Source: Mangifera indica (taxonomy: Eukaryota > Streptophyta > Magnoliopsida > Sapindales > Anacardiaceae). From it: 64,000 nt of DNA. Every line of letters starts with the position of its first letter. The stretch's first letter is position 1. Location of the stretch: the NCBI RefSeq assembly GCF_011075055.1, contig NC_058145.1, forward strand, positions 7,659,228 to 7,723,227, in the 5' to 3' direction. Under the pieces are notes generated by a model. It saw only the letters and a list, made by a program, of their open reading frames with translations, did no database searches and was not told the origin of the DNA. Below are positions 46,618 to 59,822 of this stretch, one piece after another. Made by a program: the position numbers and the translations under genes.

Positions 46618-49600
46618 TTAGTCTGTGTCACTTGACTGTCTAATATTTATGTGAGCTCCAATAAGAGGTTCAATGTTTCCATCTAAAACAGAATTTAGGT
46701 CAGGCAGTTGGATGCCAGTTTTTACATCATGTACTAGCTTGTAAGGATGAGAAATATACCTCCGAGTTTGTCTTTGCCAAACACCCGTAATGGCATCTCT
46801 ATTTATGCAACCAACAGTTGAAACTCCTTGCTCCCTTGCAATCACAAGAAGCTTGGCCTTCAATCTATGAAGGGCCTTCATCTTATTTGCAAAGTGGCTC
46901 CTTTCACCTGAAAAAATAAACAAAACAACTTCATTTTTTTCGTGAAAATGTTTAACAGATATTAGGGAGGAATAGCTTAAACAAAGGAAGATGAGACTTA
47001 TAAAAAATTCATCAAACACCTGAAGATTGTACAGTTATGCCAGTCGGAATATGCTTAATGCAAACAGTACGTTCACTATGGCTCTTCCCTTCTCCCCGCA
47101 GAAATGAGGATGATGAGAAAATTAAATCCTCATCACTAATTTGTAAGTCATATGCTGTTCTCAGGAAGAGAGGAACAACATCTACACATGCTGAGCAAGT
47201 CTGCAAGACTCAAAATTCAGTTAACAAAGTGTTCAGTAATTTTACTAGTCTACATGAAGGGTAACATTTATAAAAACACACCCCACCCCACATACTGCTC
47301 CGCATACTCCTGATATTTTTTTTTAAGTTTGTAACACACACACACACAAACATATGTGGGTGTGTTGAAAACTTTGTTAAAAAAATATTCAGTAGTGTGG
47401 TGGATTAGTTTCCCAGATGAGAGGAATTTGAAGGTTGACATCTCTCTCTCCAGAAATATAGCCTTGAAATCAGACAGAATGGTTACCTGATTTTCATCAG
47501 ATCCACTCTGAGAACTTATCAGGAAGTGGACACCTCTCTCTCCTGAAAGATAGCCAAAAGCATACTCAAATTCAAATTCAATAGTTGCAGACTTGATAAT
47601 ACTATTCTTGCCAGAGCACTTTTCAACTAGCCTCCCAATGTATCCTTGCTTTTCTGCCCATTTCCTATACATTGTTACGAGCTGGTCTGCCCATATCTGC
47701 AATTGATATATTTAGGATCTTTTATTAGAAAGGAGTTTTAGTTGCATTTCATATACAGGCCTGTTTACAGCTCTATCCAACAGACTTCATAGCAACTTTA
47801 CAGAACCATCATACTCACAAGTGCAACAATGCCTTTAATAAATTTATCCATCCACATAAAAATTTGTGCCACAATCTTAAAAAATAAGAGAGGCTGGCAA
47901 CAATACACTATTTTATAGCAGAGTTACCAGTGCGTTGTTATTAACATTAATTCCGTCTTAAGAATATTCCCAATGAAAAAGAAAAAGAGAGCGAAAGCGA
48001 GAGCATATAATGTATTTGGATACCGCAACTTCTACCATAACTCATGAATGATTTCCACTGTTTACTTACCAAGTATCAACTATAAATTTTGAGGTTCAAA
48101 ATAGAAGGAGCAAACAACAGTAATGCTAAAGAAAGTTGTTGAAAAGAACAAAAACAAGGCATGAGAGCATAATCAAATGAGAGAAGCACACAATAAGGGG
48201 AAGGCGAGGTTGATTATACTGAGGGCCTCACGGAAAAAGGAAAAATGACAGGTAACCTCAAACAGCTCCAAGTTGTATAATTAAAAGCAATGGCATGTCA
48301 TCAAAGAAGTACTTACTGAGAAGAATGAACAAAGTTATAGCAACACAAACATATTGCTCTTTGTAAAAGGAATGTCAGTTTTGTAAAGATAATTCCAAAA
48401 ATTAAGAGAGCTTGATGTCCAAGGACTAGTAAGCATAGCACACTAACAATTAATATGAAAACTGTGTGTGTTGCGATACTAATGCTGAGAAACAATAGAT
48501 CTTACCCAGAGCCAACCTGTTCATTTCTACTCTTTCTAGAGGTAAAAAAACTCATGAATAACCTAGATCTCAAAGCTCCATCATCATTCAGTCAAACTTA
48601 AACTTAATAGACAAAAATAGAAACAAACCTCAGAGCAGATGCCTTCTGGTCCAGCTTTAATAGTTACACATGCTCCCTCTACATCATATGGTCCATGTAA
48701 AAGCTTGGACATTTCATACTGATCCAAGAACTTACTCACATTTAAAGATGCATCGTATGCTTGCTTGAAAAGCCCATAATTGATAGCATCCAGCTCAACC
48801 AACTGTGAAATGAGCTTCGCTTCTTCAGCCTGCAGAAATAAGCATAAATACTGAAAAAAACATGCAAAAATCAAGCACACAAAAAAAAATCAATGTGTAC
48901 TTCTCCCAAAAAAAATACAGAAAAAATGGATCTGAAACAGAGGATTTTAACAGGAAGGAGACACAAAAGTATTTGAAAGATAAAATATGGACAAAATCTA
49001 GACACCAGCTATAATAGTTGACTATTTGTTGCTTATGGCCACTTATGCAACAAATAGTCACCTTCTTGTCCACATCGCTTAAAAGTTAAATACAAATTCT
49101 TTTGTTATAAGTTAACTAAAACTAATATATGCAGCAGATTACCTTATATTTTAGGTCTTTGAGAGCGTCCACTACTTTGGCACTGTCAGCTAGCTTGACA
49201 AGAATTTCGTTGGATTTGGCGGGATCATCCCACAGGTTATAGCCACGTATCATCTCTTCCTGCTCGATCTTGCTTGCTTCTTCAAGTTCAAGTGCTGTTG
49301 GTGCCAGCGTCTCAGCTCGGAGAACTGTATCTTCAATGTTCTTTTTCAAAGAAAAAAAACCTAAAGGTCCAATAATAATTTGTAATTGAAGCTCAGAAGC
49401 TAATAAGATGCAAGATTATGACACTGCAACAAATTTAACAACTGATGTAACCAATTAATCAGTAAATATAAATCTACCCGTAACCAAAAAACATCATACA
49501 AATGAAGAACCATACTAACACATTCACTTTCTATACAGATCATCTTACTCACAAGGAGAGCCATAGGTGATATAACAAGCTCAATAAAAGCCTCTAACTC

Positions 49601-50549
49601 AAGTTTTCCTCTAGGAGATATATTATTATAGAAACATGATACCTTTCACAAAAGAAGTTATCTGCATTCCCATATGTGACACATATGCCAGATCCAGTTA
49701 CCATACAGCATTTACCTAAACAGTCACTGAATAAATTATAGCCAACTGCCAAAGACCCCAAGCATCTAATGCTTTAAAATCTATCATGCTTAAAGCTGTC
49801 AATTTTTTCTACAATTCTTTTTTTTTTTTTTCCTTCTTCAAATTAAGGTAGATCTTCAAGGATGCAAAGCATCCGAGCCAAGCCAAAGGATTAAATTTTT
49901 CATTAAACGCATTTCAACAATATGAAACAAGCCGTTCAATGTCATCAGTCAAGCACCAAAAATAACATTGAATGCAATCCCATATTCTATGTTCCGCGAT
50001 AAAAGAAAATCATATTAGAATCTCTTATTAAAAACAAGAAGAAGAAAAAAAGAAAACAAGCTAAAAACAGGCTAGCAGGTTATGCAAAGTTGAGATTTTG
50101 AACTTGTTAGGCTAGCTTCATACCTGGAAAATTGCTCTCTTGCTTGAGAAAGTTAATATTTTGAAACCAAACAAAAGGAGAAGAAATTTCTTGAATAATT
50201 ATTTCATATAGTTAACCATCTGGCCATTGTGCATTTTTTAAATAACGCCATTTCAACATTCACCGACTAAATTTTGGAGGTGATGGAACCCATATCACCG
50301 TAAAATGCAAAGAACATAAACAACAGTTAAAAATATCAAGTGGCAACATAAAATTGGACAAAGAAAGAAGACAAAATGCGACAAACCCAGTTGCTTGTAG
50401 ACCCTGTTTTTGTTATCCATAGACTGAGAAGCTCGAATTGAGAAATAAAAATTCTGGCCTTGTTTCTTGTTTCTGTTCTTTCTGCTACAAGATTGCCATG
50501 AAGCAGCAGTAGTACCGTTTCCTGTTCCAAAAAAAGTCTCGGAAGCCAT
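46618..50549 (-). CDS. PRFB3: Plastid release-factor-2 paralogue, PrfB3 type (6 exons)
   Basis: Coding exons in order: 50549-50387, 49360-49143, 48829-48629, 47696-47487, 47200-47020, 46907-46618. They total 1263 nt and encode 420 residues with a TAA stop; all junctions are GT..AG and in phase. The first 50 residues are Ser-, Arg- and Lys-rich, as in plastid transit peptides. The body follows bacterial RF2: N-terminal helices (EEMIRGYNLWDDPAKSNEIL), IKAGPEGICSE, EYAFGYLSGERGVHFLISSQ, then KHIPTGITVQSSGERSHFAN and a C-terminal helix. The two motifs a release factor needs are missing: where RF2 has the SPF stop-codon tripeptide there is SSQ, and where GGQ is expected the text is RGEGKSHSE. This loss is known for plant PrfB3, which binds and stabilises the plastid petB transcript instead of ending translation. 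Function is inferred from that family knowledge. Confidence 0.9.
47336..47349. repeat. (CA)n microsatellite in PrfB3 intron 4
   Basis: About six CA units lie between exons 4 and 5, well away from the splice sites. Confidence 0.8.
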
Positions 50550-51449
50550 TTTTTAAGCTATAAATTACGTAAAACTGCAGAGTGGAAGGTGTTACAGCAG
50601 GCAGGGTGTTAGTTGGGAGGTGAGACTTGAGAGCGTCCACGTAGTTCGGTTTGATACTGGGTATAGTGGCTTACCCTCATGTTCGATTAGTGTGCAGTGT
50701 GGGATCCCGCCGTCTCACCAAGCCCAGATCAAAATCTACTAATCGAGCCTCGTTGACCACTTGTCTTTGACATACCCGGAAGGAGTGAGACTTTATTTTT
50801 TTTTTTATTTAGAATTTCTCCCATATAAAATGATAATTAATAAAATTAATAATCATATCTATGTATATATATGATTTTAACAACACTTTAAAAATTATAC
50901 CCAAAATATAAGTGAAAATAATGTTTGATAAATAGTCCCTCTATATAAAATATGTTTGCTTACTATTTACCTCATTTCAAATTCCCGTACGAACTAATTG
51001 AGATCATTTCGATCAAAATTTATTAAATTTTTTCTTTAAATTTTGCTTCACATTAATTCAAAGATTGGAATAGATTATTTTAATCATATATTTTTAAGTT
51101 TGTTGTGGTTATTGTGTTTTTTCTTTTTAACTTTGAGTTTAAGGTTTAGAAATTTTAATCATGAATCTTGCATTTTATCACTTGAAATTTTGTTGTTAAT
51201 TTATGAAAAAGTGCTTTTAGTAAGTATTGTATATGTATATTTTTTTCAAATTGAAAATTTTGTTGAGAAATATTTGATTTCTTATAAGTTAGAATAAAAT
51301 TGCCAACAAATCGTGCTTATTAGTATTATTCATCGAGAAGGAGAAAATGTAGTTTTTTTCAATTATTCATTAAGTTGACAAGTGTATTTGTTGATTTTTG
51401 AACATTGTCCAACTGTCTTTTCTTTAGCCCAAAGGAAGAACGAATGTGT
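50550..51449. other. Intergenic sequence upstream of PrfB3
   Basis: This presumably holds the PrfB3 promoter and 5' leader on the minus strand. The first 200 bases are noticeably more GC-rich than the surroundings. No TATA box or binding site could be called with confidence. From about 50800 the sequence is AT-rich with no gene. Confidence 0.4.
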
Positions 51450-52323
51450 AAAACCACTCAAACAAAAACATAATTACAATTGCCCAAAAAAAAAAATCAT
51501 AACTAATAACATTACTAAATAAGTTAATTTTTTACTTATAATATTTTGCCTATTGTAAAAATCCTTTGTAATGTTCCCCCTGTGAATTGTTATTGACAAT
51601 GTAAAATCATTTCTAATCAATCCATTGAAGTACTTCACAATGTTAGTCTTTATGAAATTGCACCAAAAACTAAGAAAATGTGCACATTCCCATGTGGTAT
51701 CCAATGTTTGTCTTATAAGCAAGTGCACCTAAATTCACATAAAAAATCATTCCGTGGCATTTTGAAAATATGATAGTTGGCATGCTTTGACAATTTTCCA
51801 TTATAAACCATTAATGGGTTTTGTCTTAAATTCTAGCAACAACAATCATGGTTGCCATTAGGAAAAATGTTGGTGACAATAGCTATAATGGTAGAATGTC
51901 GATATAAAATAACTAATAGCTCAGACATGTCGCCAATGCAATCACATATTATCTTATAAAAAAGTTCACAATTGTATTTCTTTTTTCCCTCCAACACCAA
52001 ATATCAAAAGATAAATTTGGTTATAACCATCTTTACCAACTAGGATAAATAGTATCTCATGGTACGGCCTTTTCAAAAGTACACTGTTTACGCAAATAGT
52101 CGAATGAATGTACTCCAAAATTACTCTAATTGAGCACTCTTGGGCCATGAAGAAGAACTTAAATCAATTTAACTCATCAGTCTTATGACACAATGTCAAG
52201 GTTATGCAACTCAATGTTGTAAAAGTATTCTTGTGAAAGCATGAATGATCCCTCGAGTAAACCTCTCAATACTTTTAAAGCCTAGTTCATGGCAAGTCAT
52301 GCTTACATATATGAAATGTTAAT
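51450..52323 (-). pseudogene. MULE transposase, catalytic and C-terminal remnant
   Basis: Minus-strand translation of 51966-52160 includes FKFFFMAQECSIRVILEYIH, then STICVNSVLLKRPYHEILF and LVGKDGYNQIYLLIFGVGG. This aligns with the plant MULE block 'FKYFFMALGA.IRGF, ICVDGTFLK..Y.GTLF, VGKDGNNQIYPLAFGVG'. Stops and substitutions, including loss of the Asp in ICVDG, show it is dead. The copia element at 52324 separates it from its N-terminal part at 59823-61050. Confidence 0.75.
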
Positions 52324-52712
52324 TGTAATCATTTTCCAGTAATCAATTCCAAAGAAAAATAAATTTCCAAGATCACGGTTTTGTTGACTTTATTGAAATT
52401 TGTATAGCCTCGTGAATTTGCCATAACACTTTTTGTTCTCTTTCTCTCTATAGATTATTTTTGTGTTTTTGTATATTTTTAGTGAAGAAGAGTTTTGGGA
52501 GAGTTTCTTGAGAATACACAATCTATTACACTATACTGTTTTTTTTGTTTTGTGTTATTTTATTTAGGAGACAGTTGGGATTTCAAAATTCCAACTGCTG
52601 GTAATTGCCAATGGCAGTTTTATCAATTCTCATCCTAAAGGTAATTAAGAAAATTTTCTCATTATCTGGATATTGGTTGGGTTAACCCATCATAGGTGGA
52701 CCAAGCTTAATA
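52324..52712 (-). repeat. 3' LTR of the copia element
   Basis: It shares with 59418-59822 the words ATTTTCCAGTAATCAATT, AATAAATTTCCAAGATCA, GAATTTGCCATAACACTTTT and AATACACAATCT. The expected TG..CA ends have decayed on the 5' side in element orientation (now TATT). Confidence 0.88.
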
Positions 52713-54399
52713 TCTCCTACTCACATATGATGAGTGATCTGTATCAAAACTCTTACACAAAAATTTCATATTGGCAAATGTGTCATATAATCTTGTGAGC
52801 AACCTATATTTGAGAGCTAATTTACTAGACATATGTTGGAATAACATAGTCGTTTCAATCTGAATGAAACGATAAAACGTTAGTCTCGCAGTACCCCAAA
52901 TTTACTTGATAACACTAGTTCTTTTTAATTCCTCATTTATCATTATATTATTTTCCTTTGTATCCATTATCAAGTTCATTCTCTCATATGAGTGATAAGA
53001 TCGATTGGCCAATGGACACACGTAATATATAAGTCTTCCTCTTTAGCTTGAAATTCTCAATTTAAACTTAGCTATTTTTTTAGTCATGTTTTATAGACCG
53101 AATCGTGTGTGACCATAGGTGTCAAGCTAAGATAGCAACACTAAGACTAAATATCAAATAATAATAAAGAGTCTAACGGTACCAACATGAGATAATCCTT
53201 ATAAAGTCTTATATAGTGAGGGAGCAGAAATTCATCCACTCACTACTTCAAATGATTGTCTTACTTATGCACACATGGTATGAATCATGTGCTACAATGT
53301 TCATTTTCTCAAATGTCATTACCACCACTATACAGATCTTAGTTCAGTCATTGTACCCGATGCCTAACTTGAGTTCTTAATCATTTATCCAGTCTTGCAG
53401 GTATTACTATTTATTAAGAACTCATATCTAGCATTTATAAGTTATTTTGATGTGGGAAATCCAAAATGTCATAGATAAATTCATCAATTCATAATCTCAT
53501 CTTGATCAATCATCAAGGCGATATGTCTAATAATAATAATTTGTTTCTTGAGCAACTCTCCTCTTTTATGTGTTTTCTCTTAAAGCCATCAATATAAAAA
53601 AATATGTCTCATTTTGAAGGCTCTTTCAACATCAAAGGTGATTGTGCATATGAGTGAGCCAATCTTAAACTTGTGTGATATTATGATTCTATTAAGCTTT
53701 CAAAATAATGTGTATATAGAGAAACACCAAGAATTCAGACATGCAAATAAAGACAAAAAACAAAACTTGAATGCTTCAATTTTCAATGTTATGTTACAAG
53801 TGCAAGATATACTCAACAAATTATCTACCATATTCTACGCAATCTAAGAGATTTAACATGTGTAAGATATGCATCTCTCAGAATCGGTTTGGTTAAAGGA
53901 TCAACAACCATATTATACGTAAAAATATATTGTACAATCATTTCCTTCTTCGAAATAGTATTTCTGACAAAGTTATATCTAATATCGATATATTTGTTTC
54001 TATTATGGAATTTGAGATCTTTTGTGAAAGTTATCGTAACTTGATTATCACAATGTATGACTACTAAACCAATTACTTCATCATATAAATCTAAATTCTA
54101 AAAAAATATTCTAAACCAAATAGCTTCTTACATAGCTGTAGAATAGGCTACAAATTCGACTTCCATTATAGATAAGGCTATGTATATTTGTTTCTTATTG
54201 CTCCAAGATATGACATCCTTTTAGAGCAAGAAAACATGCCCAAAAGTTGATTTGCATTGGTCTAAATCACCACCCTAGTCTTAATATGAATAATCAACAA
54301 TACGTAACTTGATAGCATAAACAATCATCCACAATGCCTTTCAGATATCTCAATATCCTTTTAACAGCATTCCAGTGTTTCCTTTTAGGGTTCGATTGA

Positions 54400-55260
54400 T
54401 ATCAACTAACCAACCCAACATTGAAGCAAATATTGGGGTGAGTACACATTATAACGTACATGAGACTTCAAACTAAGGACATTTCATTTTTCTCATTTTG
54501 AGTCTTGGGACATATGTTTTGGCTCAACAAATCGTCTTTTGACATAAGATTATCTATGGTTTTACAGTTTACCTTGTTGAATCGTTTTAGGATCCTTTAG
54601 ATATAACGCTCTTGTGATAAAGCCAAAAGTGGTTTAGAATGATATCTTTTTATTTTAATACCCAAAATATAATCTGCTTCACACATATCCTTCATGTGAA
54701 AATTTGTGAATAAACAATTCTTAATGGTTATTATATATTTCAAATCACTCCTAACTATTAGTACATCATCCACATAAAGAGATAGAATTGTAAACTTGTC
54801 TTAGACCTTTTTATATATACATATTGGTCTTGTTCTAACATCTTAAAATTATAAGACAACATAACTTTATGAAATTTTAAGTACCATTGTGTTGATGATT
54901 GTTTCAGGCTATATATTATTTTGTAGAGCTTGCATACTTTGCGTTCTTGGCATTTTACCACAAATGTATAGGTTGATCCATGTAGATTTTTTGATTAAGT
55001 TCTCCATTAAAGAAAATTATGTTGATGCCTATTTGATGCAATTCAAGGTCTAAAAGTGCTACTACAGCTGGAATTACATAAATTAAAGTAAATCTCATGA
55101 CAAGCAAAAAAGTTTCTTCATAATCTATACCTTCTTGTTAGGTATAGTCTATTGGGGCATCTGCCTTACTTTTAATTTTGAGAATTCATTTATTCCCAAT
55201 GGGTTTTCGACTCGATGACAAGTTCACTAAACTCCAAACTTAGTTAATTTCCATGGATTT
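54400..55260 (-). pseudogene. Copia reverse transcriptase remnant
   Basis: The best piece (54758-54961) reads VCKLYKIIYSLKQSSTQWYL, then KFHKVMLSYNFKMLEQDQYV and YIKRS, close to the copia RT pattern 'VCKL.KS.YGLKQA.RQW..KF...'. It ends at MWMMY, where the catalytic YVDD motif would be expected. Upstream, up to 55260, a decayed stretch resembles the region before the RT core. Several stops are present. Confidence 0.75.
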
Positions 55261-56139
55261 CATATCTTCCTCCAATACTTCTTGCCATATTTTCTTATTA
55301 AATGATGATAAAGCTTTTTTGATATTTTTAGGCTTTTAATCTTCTAAAGGAGTGGTTATGAAATCTTCGTTTTCAATTTCAAAATGTCTCTTAAGGATTC
55401 TATGATGTTTGCTCCTATGTAATTGAGGGTCTCATTGCTCCCACTTTTGTAACAAGTAAAAACATTGTCTCTTATGACATAATTGATAGTCATTGAGACG
55501 TACATTCTTCACATTCCTCTCCTATCTCATACAGATGAAGACTTTTATCAATGTCAGTCTTATTAGGAAAGTTGTCTTCTGTGAATGTCGTATCTCTAAA
55601 TTATATTTTAGTCACTCTTCCATTAGAGTCCTCTTTTATAAACAAGTACCCTTTAGAGTGTTCTAAATATCTTATAAAGATACATTTTTTTCTCTTAGTC
55701 CCAATTTTTTGAATTTATATGGGGTGTTATAGATGTATGCTACTAACCCCAAGGGTCGTATCATATTTAAGTTAGGTCTTTTACCTACTTATAACTCATA
55801 AAGAGTGAAAGTAACTGACTTAGTGGGTACTCAGTTAAGTACATAGGTTGCAGTCGACAAACATTTCCCTAATACAAAATTGGAAGATTTGCTTATACTA
55901 TCATAAACCTAACAATTTCTAATAAAGTTTGGTTCCTTCTCTCTATTACACTGTTTTGTTGCAAAGTTTTTAGAATCGTTAGTTGCATCATTATTTCTTT
56001 TTAACTACATAACTCCTTGAATTCAATAGATAGATTTCATGGTCTCGATTGGTTCTCAAGGCTTTCATTTTTCCATCTAACTAATTTTCAACCTCGTTTA
56101 TATAATATCTAAAGCAATATATTACTTATGACTTATAGG

Positions 56140-56345
56140 TGATCAAATAGACATGACCAAAACTATGAAAGTAATGAAATATGATGCAACTTTTCTAACT
56201 CTGACATTTATAGAACCATAAATATCTGAGTACACAAGCTGTAAAGGAAGCTCAACTCTAATAGCATTGCCAAAAGATTTTCTAGTAGTTTTTCCTACTA
56301 AGCAATGCTCACAAACAGGTAGATCTAATTTTGTGATAGTCCTAA
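56140..56345 (-). pseudogene. Copia GAG-pre-integrase and integrase remnant
   Basis: Minus-strand translation gives LPVCEHCLVGKTTRKSFGNA, then IRVELPLQLVYSDIYGSINV and KVASYFITFI. CEHCLVGKTTR holds the two cysteines of the HHCC finger, and YSDIYG carries the first catalytic Asp of the integrase core. The frame breaks soon after. Confidence 0.8.
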
Positions 56346-57013
56346 TAAACCTTCACAAGCCAATTTATTCATTTTATTTTAGCCAATGTGCCATAATCTA
56401 GCATATCATATATTTACATTCACATCCAGACTACTAGGAGTTGCAAATAATGAAAAACTAACAAAATTGTCATAATTACATAATAAGGTATCTAACACCA
56501 TAAAACCTTCTGATAGAACTCCAGATCAATAATATATAGTAGCATAATAAATTTTAACTAAGTTTTAAGAGAAAAACAAATTGTATCATAGCTTTAACAG
56601 AAGAAGCACAGTGACCAAATTCCATCAAATTTTTGGAACATGTAAGACTTTATGTAGATATAAAGTTTAACTACTACACAAAACTAATTTGCATGTGCTT
56701 ATTTTTTTACTTTTACTCTTATGTTATTACTTAAATAAATCCATTGTGTTTCCTTGGGTATTTGACAAAATTCCATAAAAGCTATCTATCACGAACTTCA
56801 TGGTATGTGGCTCCTAAGTTTATAGTCCACATAAGATGAGATTTAGTTAATAAAATGATACTAAAAACATAAATCTCATAATTCGAGACAAAATAAGACT
56901 ATCTCTTTTGGCTTTATGAACTCATGGGCAAAGTAACCTTTGTTTTCATAGTTGTAATAGATCAATTTACTCTTATCTCTTTTCCCAACACACTTGCCTC
57001 TTTTGTGCTTAAA

Positions 57014-57253
57014 TTAGTTGTTCTTATTCATAAGTCCTTGGATGATCTCTTTCCTATTTTTGGACTTACACCATTTTTGCTTGTAGCTTGAAAACTTTTT
57101 GGAACTAGACTTAGCAACATATGTAGGAGCACCTAGTCTAGCAGCCTCTAGGTGCTTAGCTTCCAAATTTAGGTGGCAAGCAATGTCATCGAAAGTCTTA
57201 ATGTTATTATTGTGAGTTATATTGACTTTCATGTGCTTCCAACTAGCAAGCAA
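57014..57253 (-). pseudogene. Copia gag remnant
   Basis: The 79-codon frame contains SWKHMKVNITHNNNIKTFDD, then HLNLEAKHLEAARLGAPTYV and AKSSS, a text typical of copia gag (helical region just before the zinc knuckle). The CCHC knuckle is no longer visible. Confidence 0.8.
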
Positions 57254-59417
57254 AGATCGTACAATAGTCTAAACTTGTTGTTCATCAATCAGGTCATGTC
57301 TAGCCTTCTTCAGCTCAGTTATCATGTTCGACATTCCCCTTAGATGTGTTTCATCAGCTTGTTGGGAACTTTCTTGTACATGTTAAACTTGATGGTCAAC
57401 TGCCTAAGTTTGGAGACGATGGTTCCTCCAAACTTCTCCATCAATGCCACCTATATGACATGTATAGTTTTACATTGCTCACACTGATAAGCAATGTCAT
57501 CATCCAAGATATAATGCATTTTCATTCTCTAGATCTTATAGTTGTCCCAATTCAATCTTTCTCCCTTATTCAAGTCAGCGATAATATTTTTCAAAGTCAT
57601 TATTTATATAACTACATAGACATATCGACATAACGTCAACTAATTAAGATATATACACATTTTATTGTCGAAATTATATATTAAAATTAAAATATTTTAT
57701 ATAAGGCATATAGTTGAAAGTTCACTATGTTCAATTTTTTAAAATTTAATCTAATCGCATTGATGTAAATTTTGGATGAGAATTATTAAATTCTACCAAT
57801 TTCAAAATTCTCATAAATAGTCAAAACAATTATTGAATCAACAAATTGTTTAATATATTTATAATGCAAAATGAAGTTTCATACAAAAAGCATTACTAAT
57901 ATAAAAGATCATATATACATGAAATTCAAATCATTTCAATTACTAGGACCATTCCTGACTAGGACTAGTATTTGAACCATCTTTGATTCGAGGCTTATAA
58001 TCATTAAAACATAACATTTAAATAGCCACCACTCTTCCAATCTATATCAGTCACAGGGACTAAAGACCTTTTCAGTTTTTTTAATGATCTTAGAGTGAAT
58101 TTATCCATAATAAAGTTCATATATTGTTTGTGATAACCTACATGCCTCGTACTCTGCTAATTTAGGGAAATTGATAGAACTGTTGATTTTCTTATGTTTA
58201 TGACAATGTTTTGCTCTTCCTCACGTTGTAACTCATACAAACAATGGCAATAGGTTATCACTTTATTGTTGTCCTAAATAAGATCGGTAATCATGCCCAA
58301 TGGTCCGACATTGACATCAAAAGTCTATTTATCTTTTTGTTATAGTTAAAGATATGCCCTCATTTCTCAGTTCTAGTATCTTCCCAATCGTGGTCCAAAT
58401 GTGTTCAAAGAGTTTGTGTTTTGGATTCATCTTATAGTTTAAATAGTAGTCTTTAGTCAACATGTTCACCCTATATATGAACAACAAATGGACAAAAATA
58501 AATTACACATGCATAACAATACAAACAATATATGTTCACGTGTTATTTAGCAATGTATAATTCAAAACATGTCTCTAAAACACCGATAAGTGTTTGATTC
58601 ATATAAAAACAGGTTGCACAAGCTATTGCATGATATAGGAGCAACGAGATTCGAGTATACTCAATTATTCGAGCCCATACAAGTTACCACGCATCGAAAC
58701 AAGCCTACATATGCTCTCATGTGTCGAAACAATACTTTACGTGTTGCCATTCACCAAAGAAAGGTCTTCATGCACCAGAGAAAACACTCATGCATTAAGA
58801 CACGTCATCACATGGTGATGCTAAACTTTTTTTGGTGTTGATCAAGCTTTCACAATTGATTGGTCAACTAATTTATAGGTTAAAACCCTGGTTGGGTTGC
58901 TCGATTGACCAAACAAGTTAACTCGTTGACCAATGGCTCAGATAATCAAGTTTTCCTAACTCAATTGCAACCCACAATTGAGAAGAACCCTAAAAACATT
59001 GTCGATGAAATTGGTCGTCTTCTTGTTGATAATTATGATAACATGACAGGGCTTTTGAAACCTACATCATGACAACTCTGGTCGTTGCATTTTCCTATGC
59101 CAATATTGTCAAAATCTGATGAATTTGGGACATGAACATCATGATGTAAGGTGATGATTTGGCTTCTAGATTCACTCATTCGAACCAATTTCGATGCGTT
59201 TTTGAAATTTTGAGGTATAATAACCATCTAACAATCATCCTAACATGATTTTATACATCAATTTCATTTAATTGCATCAAATTGAGCAAAAACTTAATCC
59301 AAATTTATATAAAAATTTAACTAATAAATTATGAAAAATTCATATTATAATCTAACCATTCATAAGCCAAAATGATTACAATCATAAGCCAACAAATGAC
59401 ATAGGCTCTGATACCAA

Positions 59418-59822
59418 TATAAACATTTTCCAGTAATCAATTCTAAGAAAAAATAAATTTCCAAGATCAAGGTTTTATTGACTTACCTAATTGATGATCC
59501 TTTGTAGATGAAATTTTTATAACCTCATGAATTTGCCATAACACTTTTTGCCCTCTTCTACTCTATAGGTTCTTTCTGTGTTTTTATTTATTTTTGGTGA
59601 AAAAGAGTTTTAGGAGAGTTTCTTAAGAATACACAATCTGTCATATGATTTTATATATTTTATTTGGGAGGCAATTGGGATTTCAAAATCCTGATTACTG
59701 TTAACTGCTACTAACTGCCAAGGGCAGTTTTGTCAATTCCTACCCCAAAGGTAATTAAGGCAATTTCCTTATTATCTAGATATGGGTCAAGTCAATCTAT
59801 CATGGGTGCACCAAGCCCAATA
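59418..59822 (-). repeat. 5' LTR of the copia element
   Basis: 405 bp; on the plus strand it starts TATAAACATTTTCC and ends CCAAGCCCAATA. The primer binding site is directly adjacent at 59404-59416. Confidence 0.88.

Larger units (their letters stand above)
52324..59822 (-). mobile_element. Old Ty1/copia retrotransposon, structurally complete but coding decayed
   Basis: LTRs lie at 52324-52712 and 59418-59822, and TTAAT is duplicated at 52319-52323 and 59823-59827. On the minus strand the primer binding site TGGTATCAGAGCC (59404-59416) follows the right LTR after one base. A purine-rich tract GAGTAGGAGA (52713-52722) precedes the left LTR. Gag, integrase and reverse-transcriptase pieces occur in copia order from right to left. 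The LTRs differ by roughly 15% with several gaps by eye, so this insertion is much older than the chromovirus. No long frame survives. Confidence 0.9.

Noticed and set aside
50295..50549. Alternative frame at 50336-50530 (Leu-rich)
   Set aside because: It overlaps PrfB3 exon 1 in another frame and lacks support.
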